Part shown: positions 13,346 to 23,350 of the stretch, in pieces
Layout: each line of letters starts with the position of its first letter
Numbering within the stretch: position 1 is the stretch's first letter
NCBI GenBank assembly: GCA_026261815.1
Contig: JAMPIT010000511.1
Location: 1,699,001 to 1,763,000, forward strand
Origin: Monarcha castaneiventris obscurior
Lineage: Eukaryota > Chordata > Aves > Passeriformes > Monarchidae
DNA: 64,000 nucleotides
Direction: 5' to 3'
Translations under genes and position numbers: made by a program
Notes under the pieces: generated by a model
Database searches by the model: none
Seen by the model: the letters and a program-made list of their open reading frames with translations, nothing else
What the model was told of the DNA's origin: nothing

Positions 13346-14475
13346 TGTATAGGGGTTTTAAGAGTTGGCCTTTTTTTTCCTCTTTAGGAATTTTCCTCCA
13401 TACATGTTGCTAGGAGATAATAACGACTGGATACTTAAGAGAGACAAAAGAAATCACAGCTCAGGGGAGGGGTGCAGCTGGCTACTCTCTCTTTTAGCTG
13501 GGGGTTTCTTGGAGGGCAGAGATACCACAAGACTTGGACTGGGCAAATGGGGTTGGGCAGCCCCTAGCTGCCTCTTGTTCTCTCGGCATTTGGAGGGGAG
13601 AGAAGCTGCGGTCGCTGTGGGGAGAACTCGTCACCACCGTGGGGTTCTGCATTCTGCTGCCTTTGTTCTACTGTGAGTGGAGCCCTGCTTGAGGGAGCGG
13701 CCATTGCATTGGGACCCTATTTAATGCCCTACCTCACTGGAAGAAGGACTTTTTCACCATCTGCTGGGGTGCCTCATGGGAAAAACCCGGTGATCCCAAG
13801 CCCGCCTTTCCATGCCATGCTGGGAGCCAGGCCGCTGCTGCCCTGCCCCCACCGTTCGTTTGCCACTGCTCTGAGCCTTCGCTATGCTGTAGCTCTGCAT
13901 CCCCTGCCTGCCCAGACCTCCCGAGGTTCCCACTGCAGCTCCGGAGTTTGATACATCTCATCTACCACCTGGGATTTTGTGCTCATTCCTGCTGTTCCAG
14001 CGAGTCCTGCTGGGGCACCGGGATCAGCTGCCCAGGGGTCTGTGAAGCCTTTCCTCCATCCCTTCCCGGCTCGGCCAAGCCGCCATTACCGCGTGAGGGC
14101 TGAGCTGGCGCCACAGCGCCCCCCACAGCCGCGGGGGAACCATCGCACCCGCCCTGCTCACCGGGAGCCGCCAGCGCCCCTGCCGGCCGTGAGCGGAACT
14201 GCACCCAAGGGAAAGGGCCTGAGGCCGAGAGAGGCCGGCACGGGGTTTGTGGCTCTGTTTGTGGTTCTGTTTGCTGTTACTGCCATAGCTGCTGTTGGTT
14301 GTTTGCCTTGGTTTATATGTATTAGTAAAGAACTGTTACTCCTATTTCTCGTCTCTTTGCCTAAAAGCCCCTTAATTTCAAAACTATAATAATTTGGAGG
14401 GAAGTGACATACATTTTCCATTCCAAGGGAGGCTCCTGCCTTCCTTAGCAGACACCTGTCTTTCAAACCAAGACA
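13346..14475 (-). repeat. Avian ERV LTR, copy D, inverted
   Basis: Read on the minus strand it starts TGTCTTGGTTTGAAAGACAG (14475 downward) and ends near 13346-13348 with AAAACCCCTATACA. It is the inverted partner of copy B and is nearly identical to it over 13380-13823 and over the first ~300 bp, but it retains the 278 bp (13824-14101) missing from B. CCTTG occurs at both outer edges (13343-13347 and 14476-14480) and may be the 5-bp target duplication if the end is placed at 13348. Open frames of 90-136 codons inside it are GC-rich by-products, not genes. Confidence 0.75.
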
Positions 14476-14609
14476 CCTTGACCTCACTGATGCCCACCTA
14501 TTTAACACATGCTGGTTTTCTGCTGTGTGATAATGTTAAGTTGTAAACAGTTTCTTTGTAAACCAGTACTTTGGTGTAACCCACTGCTTCTCGCCACTGG
14601 GGCGTCGTC

Positions 14610-15287
14610 TCTGGATCCACGGGGCCGCATGTAGGTCGACAGCGAACCTGCCGGGCAGTGTCTCTCACCGGTCTCGGCCACCGATCTTTGGGTCTTCGCT
14701 GGTTATGGTGCTGGCTTGTTGCCCCCAGCTCAGACCCCCTAAGTCCCCGTGAGTAAAGGAGGTGAGAGATAGTTTCTGTATAAAAAATCCACAGGTTTAT
14801 TCCACAGATGAAAGGGGGTAGAACTACAGAACTCACGGATAACTCTCAACTAACTCTTAACTGATAACTCTATTAACTGCCAAAATCAGGCTCGTGCAAC
14901 AGGTTTTGTACTGGCATAAGTTTGGGAGGAGCAAAGGGGTAAAATCCAATAGGATCACAATGTAAGAATGTGTGACAGACGTGACAATAAATCACTACAG
15001 AACATAGGAGGGAATATAACACAGCAACCAATAAGAAAGTAACCTGGGGAGAATTTTCTAGCTAGAAAGGTGCTGCTTGTACTGCAGTGCCACCCCCGGA
15101 CATTCCCTTGCACTCCGAGTCCCTCGCCTATTGGAGGGCGAGGATCTGATGGACATCTGCCTGCCAAAGCCCACTAGCGGGCTGGTGCACTGCAGCAGTA
15201 ACCTACTCTGTCTTCTCCATCCTAGAAAATAGCTTGCCTTGGTGTGTAGAAGGTATATGCACCAGGCACAAGGCTGATTCTCACACA
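14610..15287 (-). repeat. Second-family ERV LTR, possibly with leader
   Basis: Read on the minus strand the block starts near 15285-15287 (TGTGAGAATCAGCC). It contains inverted CCAAT boxes (CCTATTGG, TTATTGG), an AATAAA at about 14796-14801, and a GC-rich stretch after it. The downstream LTR end is uncertain: either GGGGGCAACA near 14722, or further on just before TGGCGAGAAGCAG near 14612, which would be an odd primer site. It is unrelated in sequence to copies A-D. No gag-like frame follows; the sequence runs out within about 130 bp of copy D. Confidence 0.55.
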
Positions 15288-18200
15288 TTCTGATACATCT
15301 TTGAAGTCTTGCCTATGCTATATTTTTATCCTGCCTTTGATCCACTGCTGGAGAGAAAGGAATACTGTGAAACAGGCATTTATTTTTCTCTGTCCTAGGC
15401 CCCCTTTACCTGAGTGCTTCATAAGGATACTTGTGTGTTTTCTTTGGAGGCTGGGCTCCTTCCGATGCTGGATTTGCTTTTACTCTGCTCTCCAAAATAT
15501 AGCTGTCATTGCAAATGTCCTCTGCATAATCTACCTTATTTGTTTCTGTGCAGGAATCTGTTGATAATTCTTCAGGAGAAATCCTGGCAATAATGAAAAA
15601 AAGATTATACTAATGGCAGAGGTGCTGCTATCATACACAGCTCCATAAATACAGACTTAAAAAATCAAGATGTTTCATAAAAATTGGCAGCTGAAAATTG
15701 ATGCAATTTTCTCTCGATTCTACCAGGATTCTTCTCTTCTGAATTTCCTATTTACAGAGCCATTAGTTGTAACACTTTGTTTATCATGCCAAACTGGCAC
15801 AGTCTGGCACGTTTGTCCCAGTGGGAGCAAAATGTGTCCTATTTCTGTTTCTAAGTTATTTCTCTGAGACAACCTTTTATTTCTTCCTTTGAAAAAGATT
15901 TGTAAAATGACAGATGAATTTCCAGCAGTACGAATATTTCTTAATGGTTAGGGAAACAAGTTTGCATGGCAGAGATGCAGCCATGAGGAAAAATAGGAGA
16001 ATTTAAAAAAGGCATGGTTTAAAATATAAGAGGATAATAACACGAAGTGGAATGCTAGAAATGTTCAATATCCTTCATGGTACAACTGGAAAATTTGAAT
16101 TTGTAAACATATACTCTTTACCTTAGTTTCTGCTTACATATGCATAGCACCTTTTCAGTTGCAGAGTACCAGTGATCATCATTTACAGTATTATTAGCTG
16201 CACTCAAATCTTTCCATAACAGCCTTTTGATAATTTATTAATTTTAAACTACTTATTCAATTTTTATGTATTTATATATATTTTAATAAGCTAACCTGGT
16301 TTATATGAGACTTTTATAGAAAGTAAAGTGGATATAATGTCAATATAAAAATTATATTCTTTTTTAATTAGGATAAAATACTTGCCCTCAACATTAGTTT
16401 TAAATGGCTATGTTAATTCTTGTTGTAAACAAAATACTTGAATCATAAGATTCATAATGAATAACGTATTTCTTATTGGTCTCTGTACAACTCTGGAAGC
16501 AGTGTGACTTTATTTTTTAGGACACATTCCAATTTCATAAACAGTAGAATGTAGACATTTAAATGAATTGAAACAAAGCAGGTTAATTATTCAGGGACCT
16601 CAGACCAAAGTTAACTCACAACTAATGCATCGTGTCCTCTCATTATAAACTGAATCTGTTGCTAGATTACTGTGAGTAAGCCACTCACACTTACCCAGTA
16701 TTATCTGTCTGACTATAGGTTTGTTTTCCTTTTCAGTATCTGTTTTGTTATTTTCAAAAACAGGATCCCTTTTTTTGACACATTAGTACCTTGATAGGGA
16801 TAAATCTATGTTTCTGCTCTGATAAATCACAGTACTGATTTCTGGGTTTTGTAAAGGTTGCATAAAAGGTGATTAGGCAACATCTTTGAAGATCATTATT
16901 TCTACCTCTATAGATATAAATAATAGGCAATAGCAGAGAATGCTAACTTCTAGAGCAACATTTATAAACCTTTATCTTCTCAAGGTGATGCCCTTTAACA
17001 GAGGACAGTGCATGGTTCTTAGTTCAGCAGTTCTGTCAAGTCTGAGGCAATCATTTGATTTCACTTTTATATATATGCTTAGGTGCTCAGAAAATTCCTG
17101 TATGTGAAAGAGAAGTTCTGAATACTATAAGCCTAGGTCGACCAGAAGGAGGTAGATTCCCGAAGTCTTATTAATGGTATTTTCTGTGAACTGACTTTAT
17201 TCTGACTTTGACTTACTTTAGGCAGCAACATGCGCAAATATGAGTGCTATTATATTTGATTTCCATTTTAAAGGATCTTATACTTGCTTGAAGTTGTTCA
17301 TGTGCTGCAGATCAAACTGCAGTGCTTAATGTTTGCATTTTTTTTCTCTTGCAAGAAGAAAAGGCTAGGATTTTCTTTGGTTGGGATTTTTCTATTTCAT
17401 TTACACCTTTGAGTGGGCTGAGTAGAAGAAAATCCCAAGTATAATTTATTTTGCCTAATGTTTTGGAAGTTTTCTGTATAATCCAATTTTTATCTATCTG
17501 ATCATCCAGAAGATGATGCTTCAACCTCAGCAGAAGTCAGCAAAAAAGGTCTCAGGGGATAAGGGAACAAATTTAGACCAAAATTCCAAGTAGTCTTATT
17601 ATAGTAACATACAAAAGAACACAGTGGGCTATTCATTTGTCCCTCTACACAAAGTTTATCATGGTTTTTAAAGATCTGTTGCAACACAAGAGCCATTATT
17701 GACTTGAGACATGCTTGAGGCATGAATTTCACACACGTTTTAAAAAAATGGGTTTGTCACTGAGTCCAGCTAAAAATCTTGGAGCATTTCATGTTTTTCC
17801 ATTCATGTTTTTCATATCATGTTTTTACATAACCACGAAGTGTTAGAAATATAGTATTGTCCTTACCTTAAACTAGAGCAACTCATTGCAACAGAAATAA
17901 GCAAGCAACTCTGTTCCAGGCAGCTTATTGTTTAACTATAATGTGGTTTCTCCAGGAATCATGGAATCATGGGTTTTAATTAACTCTAACAGGTATTTAA
18001 TGGTGATTTAATAAGACAGTTATTGTATGTTAATTAAATGTCAGTTGATTGCTAAGAGGTTTTTGCAATTATTGAAGTTTACTAATTATCCAATAGATAA
18101 ATCAATTTTTCATGTAAAAACTTCACATCTATATAAGCTGATGATGTATATTGTCATAATGAAATGAGAGGTGTGCTGTGTTGAATGTGCTTCTTGCATC

Positions 18201-18835
18201 TGGCCTGTACAGGCAAGAAGAAAACAGTTTACTCCTCTTGACTGTGTTTTTCTTGTTGAATGCAACTCAGCTGCTGGTGCAGAATATGTGGGCGACAGGA
18301 CCTGCAACTGTAGCAGTAAGGAGTGTGGAGTTTTCCTTTAAGCGTCTGTATGGAATGAGAGGGGCCAGGAAAGTAGCTCACATCTCTGCACCTCCCCACC
18401 CGGGTTTAAAATGAAGATATGGCCGGTAAGAACTAAAGAAACTCTCAGGACTTTCTCTTCCTTTCAGAACAAAGACTGCATTGTGATGTAGATTGGTTGT
18501 CCTTTGTGTGTTGAGCAGGAGCATTGTGGAAAAGGAGTTTTGTTTTTAGAAACATGTCTGGCATCAAACTGCATTCAGTCCCTGGCAAATGCATCAGTAC
18601 ATTCTGTGTATTGCCGATTATTAATCAGTACTCAGTGTATTAATGAGGAAAGTAACTGTAATCAGCTCTGATTTATGCAAATTAAATGCAACCCTCAGAC
18701 TCTTGGTCAGTTGCCAGGACCATCTGCAGGTGGTGAAAGCAAGGATAACCGTTTTATTCTTTTTTTAAGAAAAGGAAAAAAAAATGCAAGCTATTTTACT
18801 ATTAAAAATGTTCTAACTGCTAATAAAAATATTTC
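15288..18835. other. No gene recognised
   Basis: Strongly AT-rich DNA (for example 16200-16450). No frame over 90 codons has a domain. The stretch 18560-18720 contains an octamer-like ATGCAAAT and repeated ATTAATCAG/ATTAATGAG words and may be regulatory, on composition only. Confidence 0.5.
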
Positions 18836-19109
18836 TAGGTCTTCGATGAGGGTCCCAAAGATGGTCAGAGGTCTGGAGCATCTCTGCTATGAAGACAGGC
18901 TGAGAGTTACTGATGTTCAGCCTGGAGAAGAGAAGGCTCTGGGAAGACCTCATCACAGCCTGCCAGCATTTAAATGGGGCTTGTGAAAAGGAGGGAGAGC
19001 AACTTTTTACATGGGCAGATAGTGACAGAACAATGGAGAATGCTTTCAAAACAAAAAAAGGAGATATTTAAATTATGTTATGAGGAAATTCTTTGGTCAG
19101 AGGGAAGCT
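18836..19109 (+). repeat. CR1 LINE, upstream part of the 3' end
   Basis: The order of words matches the last ~400 bp of CR1 before its terminal segment: GGTCTGGAGCATCTCTGCTA, GAAGACAGGCTGAGAG, CAGCCTGGAGAAGAGAAGGC, CTTTTTACATGGGCAG, and GAAATTCTTTGGTCAGAGG. It breaks off near 19109. The continuation expected from CR1 resumes only at about 19736, so roughly 630 bp of other sequence separates the two parts. Confidence 0.75.
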
Positions 19110-19735
19110 GTTGCTGCCTGTCTTGGGGTGACTTTATGATGCTGTATATCGCCTGCTCTATGTCCAGACATGAATCCTGTGCATGAATCTTTAAGGCAGA
19201 CCCGAAGCGGCGGGGGGGAGGGGCAGGTGGTGGAATTCCTTCAGTGCTGTGTTCAAAAAGACCGATAACTTGTTCTCTCTCTTCTCAGATCTCTTCCCTT
19301 CTGCAGCAAGGAAGACAGTGGCATTCTCTTGCTTCTTAGCTAGCTTCTCATTCATTAGCTGAGTAAAAAGGTTTTCCTGGGACTTTGGCTTCTTCTTCTT
19401 CTCGTCTGGACTGTTCAGCAACATCAGAACATCACCAGGAGGCCCTACGCCACAGCCTGGAGAGGCCCACACCAAACCCCAGCTCCGGAGAGAGAGAGCA
19501 GGGCCACACCTACAAAGGACTTTGAATTTTACCAGGTTCTCTCCAGAGTGAGAGATTTTATTATTTAGCATTATTCTTTTTCTGTGCCTGCGTGCACTCT
19601 GTTTGTTAAATAAATAACTTCTTTTCCATTTTCCTCTGAGGAATTTCTTCCCAAACCTGTGGGGGAGGGCAGCTGAAACCTGCCTTCTTTGGAGATGTTC
19701 CTTCCAGAGTGTTTCCCTTTATCTGTCTCAAACTG
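19110..19735. other. Unidentified insert within a CR1 copy
   Basis: This block sits between two parts of what should be one CR1 3' end. It contains a 126-codon frame on the minus strand (19191-19571) with a lysine-rich middle (SPDEKKKKPKSQENLF), which I cannot assign to a family. The plus-strand right half has AAATAAATAA followed by a TTTTCC-rich stretch, as seen at the end of some avian LTRs. It could be an LTR fragment, a retrocopy fragment, or one of both. Confidence 0.4.
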
Positions 19736-19890
19736 GGACGCTGCCCCATCCCTGGAAGTCTCCAAGGCCAGGTTGGATGGGACTTGGGGCACCCTGGGAT
19801 AGTGGAAGGTGTCCCTGCCCATTGAAATGAGATGATCTTTGGGGGTCCCTTCCCCCTGAAGTCATTCCGTGTTTCTATGGTTCTGCGAAT
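19736..19890 (+). repeat. CR1 LINE terminal segment
   Basis: It contains CTGCCCCATCCCTGGAAGTC, CCAAGGCCAGGTTGGATGGG, GGAAGGTGTCCCTGCCCAT and GGGTCCCTTCC, ending with the CATTCCGTGTTTCTATGG motif. This is the plus-strand CR1 3' end and probably the continuation of the part at 18836-19109. Confidence 0.8.
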
Positions 19891-21659
19891 TTACCCCATC
19901 TGGCAGTCTTGCTTAAGTCCTAATTCATTAAATAGAATACACCTGCTATAAGCTTTTACAAGTGGGTAATGACTCAGGCCATGTGAGAGATGCAGACAAT
20001 TGCCTTAGAATATAAAGTTTTGATTTCCAAGTGGAATAGTTAGTATTACTGTGTAACTAAGCCTGTGTGGGACTATAGCACAGAAATGAGACTGAGAAGT
20101 GCCCACCAGCAAAGGGGATTTCTGCATTAATTATATCAAACCTAGCAGAGTATTTGAAGATTTTGTTGGACTTAGAACAACAGCTAAAGCAGGTTCTTAT
20201 CTCAGTTGGTTAACACACCTTTAGGTAAGGGGTATGCTTTGCCCATCCTTAAGAACAGATCAGTTTGACATAATTCACTTACTAAAATGTGAAGTAGCAA
20301 AATTACTTCAGAATGCAAGAAAAAGATGAAAGCAGGCTCTTAGAGTACCAAATTGCTTCATTTCCTCTGAATTGGTATTCCTCAAAATTAGAGAGAAATT
20401 GAAAGTAAATCCTTCTCAGAAAACAGCAGACTCATCCTGCAATGGAAAAGAATGCTCACGATGCAAAGAAGTACTAGTCCCAGGCAAAGCCAGATGAAAT
20501 AACATCCGTGACCTCTGATGTCAAAGGGAAAGGTGCTTCTTTTCTTGTACAGAAATCTTTCCTGGTGCTTGGGTGGCAGGCATGGTCTATGCTATTCTGT
20601 TCAGGATTAATGGATTATCTCCTCTCAGTTTAGGAATTGAACACAGCTGCCCTGGGCCCTTTGTCAGGGAGACTTTTTATGTCTTTATATTCTCCAGTCT
20701 TGCTTCTCTGCAAAAGCCATTATACTGTTCACTTGTAGGAAACAGTATCTTAGAGAAACACAAGTAAACATATTCAATAATATGGTGCACTTGGGTAACA
20801 CAGTGCTGTTTATGGCTAATCAATAAATGCTTCCTGCTGACTTCAATGCATCCTGCATGTTCAGTAAATAAACCTGATCCTTCTGAAGATAATCTGGCCC
20901 CAGACCTACATAATTTATCTTTAGTTTACGTCTTGACCAGAGAGACATTTTAAACTTAGTCAGACAGTGTTTTGGCCAATTTAATCCTTTGGTTATGCAT
21001 TTAGCAACTACAGAAAATTATAAAACTTCCTTCAGAAGTTTCAGTAGCTTACTACCTGAAGAATGGAAATTATTTAGCAGCTTCCAATAGAGAATAAAGA
21101 AAAATAGATTCTATACTTTGCAGATGCATATGTATGAATCTTCGCAGTCTTCTTTGAGGAAAATGCTGTCTGTCCTAAAGCCCGAGAAAAAAAGGACCAT
21201 TTTGTCGAATGCCTCCATTTGGCAGTAAGCATTGACATGCTTTTTTCTCTCTTGCGTATTTTGATTTCCAGTGTTTACAATTCGTACATCTAAATTAAAG
21301 GGTATAGTCAAATATTTAAATAACTACTAAAATACCTAAGTCTAACCTACAGACTCTTAGCAATTGACTCCTTAAGATGCATTTGAGTCTTGCAAATATG
21401 TCTGGTCTAAAGAACTTACATTGCTGTGCTAGCCTACTATCGATGTAGTTATTGTTTGAATGGTAGTGGTTCTTGCAAGTTTGAATTTCCTTCATTCTAA
21501 GTAAACTCATCCAGTTAGCAATCCAGTTAGTTTCATTATGCACTTTAGAGTGTGAAATTCTATGCTATTAACATCCACCTATTCCTCTCACCTTCATTTC
21601 CATAGAGCAATTTGCTTTTCTTACGGGTGGTACGAAATGAGACTGCTTTTCCATATCTG
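19891..21659. other. No gene recognised
   Basis: AT-rich sequence; open frames stay below 80 codons and have no domain. Confidence 0.5.
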
Positions 21660-21727
21660 CTGCTAACATCTGTTGGACTAGAGGACCATTGTAGTTCCCT
21701 TCCAATTGAACTATGCCATTCTTTTCC
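21660..21727 (+). repeat. Short CR1 3' end fragment
   Basis: It contains GTTGGACTAGAGGACCATTG followed by TTCCCTTCCAATTGAACTAT, the typical penultimate motif of a CR1 3' end on the plus strand. Confidence 0.6.
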
Positions 21728-21836
21728 AAATAATGAAAGAAAATGCCATGTGAAGGTGGTGACTAACTTGGGTCACTAAATCTTAGCATGCCCTATTTTC
21801 CCTCCAGACTCCATCCCCCTCACACAATACACTGAG

Positions 21837-22134
21837 TGTTTTGGTTTTGCATGGCCTGGTTTTTGGTAGTGGGGGTGGGCACAGAGGTGGCTTCTGTGAG
21901 AGGCTGCTGGAAGCTTCCACTATGTCCGGCAGAGCCAATCCCTGATGGCTCTGAAGATAGACATGCTGGCCTGGGCCAATTACAGATGATGGTATTGGCT
22001 CTGTGACAACATATTTAAGAAGAAAATCAAAACAAAGGTGAGACACACTGTTAATTCCAGCTGGAGAAGAGGAGGAGGTGAGAACATGTGAGGGAAACAA
22101 CATGGAGACACCAAGGTCAGTGGAGAAGGAGGGG
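21837..22134 (+). repeat. Left part of an older solo LTR split by the provirus
   Basis: It starts TGTTTTGGTTTTGCATGG, in the style of avian ERVL LTRs, directly after CTGAG (21832-21836). The same CTGAG follows the right part at 31307-31311, so together the two parts form one LTR of about 1,065 bp with a 5-bp duplication. It breaks at GAGGGG (22129-22134), which is duplicated on the other side of the provirus. Confidence 0.88.
22129..22134. repeat. Target-site duplication of the provirus, left copy
   Basis: GAGGGG directly precedes the LTR terminus TGTTGCC and recurs directly after the other LTR at 30534-30539. Six bases is usual for alpha- and betaretroviral integration. Confidence 0.9.
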
Positions 22135-22333
22135 TGTTGCCTGGCTATCCTTACTGCCCTCAGCAGAGGACGCCGGCCCGAGAGAACCCTGGACGCCTCA
22201 CCAGGCTTCGGTGTTTCAGGGTGAGCGGGGCTGGTTCCCGCAGAGGTAGGTCGGCGCCAAGAGAGGAGAGGCAAGGCGCATAACAGAGGAGACGAAGCGA
22301 AGGGCTGCGAGAGGGGGTCTCCCCGTTAGCTCC

Positions 22334-22339
22334 GTTATT
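22334..22339 (-). terminator. Mutated polyadenylation signal in the 3' LTR
   Basis: The minus strand reads AATAAC here, against AATAAA at the equivalent place in the 5' LTR (30149-30154). The 3' LTR normally supplies the viral poly(A) signal, so this copy may read through into flanking DNA. Confidence 0.7.
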
Positions 22340-22596
22340 GAGGTAGGGGGTCGAGGGTTTTGGACAGGAGCAGGGGCAGAGGAGAAATCCCGTCTGGGAC
22401 AGGGGTGCACGATCTTTTAAGGAGGGTGAACATGGGAGGGGGCTCCGGATAGCTAACCAATAGGGAATCAGGGGGTAGGAGGGTACAACATCTGAGGGCC
22501 AACAAAATTTTTTCAATGGGGTGGTACATACACATCAATCACATTTTAACCAATCACACGACGCCCTCTGGGGAACTTTCTGGAACCTGGGCTGGG

Positions 22597-22602
22597 TTTA
22601 TA
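22597..22602 (-). promoter_or_regulatory. Candidate TATA box in the U3 of the 3' LTR
   Basis: TATAAA on the minus strand, 116 nt from the U3 start; the equivalent in the 5' LTR is at 30412-30417. The TAA stop codon of env (22598-22600) lies inside this hexamer. An alternative promoter element is TTAAAAG near 22412 (30227 in the 5' LTR), closer to the poly(A) signal. Which one is used cannot be told from sequence. Confidence 0.5.
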
Positions 22603-23350
22603 CGGTGGTGCCGCCCATGGAGTCCTCCTCCCAGGAGGAGTCTCTGTCCCCAGAGGCGGAGTCGGAGGCGGAGTCGGAGTGAGTGGCAGCCGCCACAGTT
22701 GGGGCCTGCCCCTCCACACCTCCCTCGTCTTTATTAATTTGATGAAGAATTTGATTGATTAAAACTTTCTTCAGAACAACAAAACAGATGCCAATGACAA
22801 GAAGAAACAAAACAACAAGCCCAAGGTCCCGTAACAGAGATGTTCCCCATTCCGAAAGTCCAAGTCCTTCAAGGAATTTCCGAAGCCAGCTGCCTGAGGC
22901 TTCTGCGACCTCTCCAATGGAGTGGGAGAGTTGGTGCATGGTCTTGTTCAGCATCTGGCGCATCCACTCTTGGGATTCATACTTAATATCTTTGATAAGA
23001 GTTCTTAGTTGGTTTATTGAAGCATGGATGCTTTGGGACTTGGTGGACAAATTAAAACAACACATGCCTGCGAACTCCTCGCATCCGTGACCGTGTGCCA
23101 GCAAAAGGAAGTCAATGGCCGCCTGATTTTGAAGGGTGGCCTGCCTGGTCAATTGCTCCTCCTTGAGGAGGTCACTTAGGGCGTTCGAAGTTAATTCCGC
23201 TTGCTTGGTGACCCAGCATTCTAAATGGCCTAATTCATTAAGTGACTTCACAGCGGCCACCCAAGGTAAAAAGATTGAAACTGCGATGCGCTTAGACTTT
23301 GACCAGTGATACACAGGTATCACAGTAATGGTCCCGATTGTTGTCTGCAC
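22598..23350 (-). CDS. env: Env transmembrane subunit, frame-separated from SU
   Basis: An open frame of 250 codons (22598-23350) carries the membrane-anchored half of Env, which drives fusion. It has a hydrophobic stretch at residues 22-34, a heptad-like region, the CX6CC motif at C90, C97 and C98, N-glycosylation sites at N100 and N135, and a membrane span at about 176-194 (LGLVVLFLLVIGICFVV), followed by a cytoplasmic tail. CX6CC is typical of alpha- and gammaretroviral TM and allows a covalent SU-TM bond; it is not expected with a betaretroviral pol. The last ~40 residues, acidic and Ser/Asp-rich, are encoded inside the LTR. The first triplet is GTG and the frame differs from SU by one base, so no translation start is implied. 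Confidence 0.85.
   Translation of the reverse strand: MQTTIGTITVIPVYHWSKSKRIAVSIFLPWVAAVKSLNELGHLECWVTKQAELTSNALSDLLKEEQLTRQATLQNQAAIDFLLLAHGHGCEEFAGMCCFNLSTKSQSIHASINQLRTLIKDIKYESQEWMRQMLNKTMHQLSHSIGEVAEASGSWLRKFLEGLGLSEWGTSLLRDLGLVVLFLLVIGICFVVLKKVLINQILHQINKDEGGVEGQAPTVAAATHSDSASDSASGDRDSSWEEDSMGGTTV
22719..22732 (-). other. Polypurine tract
   Basis: The minus strand reads AAAGACGAGGGAGG directly before the U3 terminus TGTGG. Purines are interrupted by a single C. In retroviruses this RNA segment resists RNase H and primes plus-strand DNA. It also encodes part of the Env tail. Confidence 0.85.

Larger units (their letters stand above)
22135..22718 (-). repeat. 3' LTR of the provirus
   Basis: It is 584 bp with the ends TGTGGAGGGG (at 22718) and AACA (at 22135). 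It differs from the 5' LTR at six sites: 22139, 22210, 22255, 22334, 22590 and 22692. The change at 22334 turns the AATAAA signal into AATAAC. The U3 part encodes the last ~40 residues of Env. A 12-bp unit (GGCGGAGTCGGA on the plus strand) is tandemly doubled at 22655-22678. Confidence 0.95.

Noticed and set aside
13979..14389. 136-codon plus-strand frame rich in Pro/Arg with a hydrophobic end
   Set aside because: It lies completely in LTR copy D and is antisense to it; homologous frames are broken in copy A.
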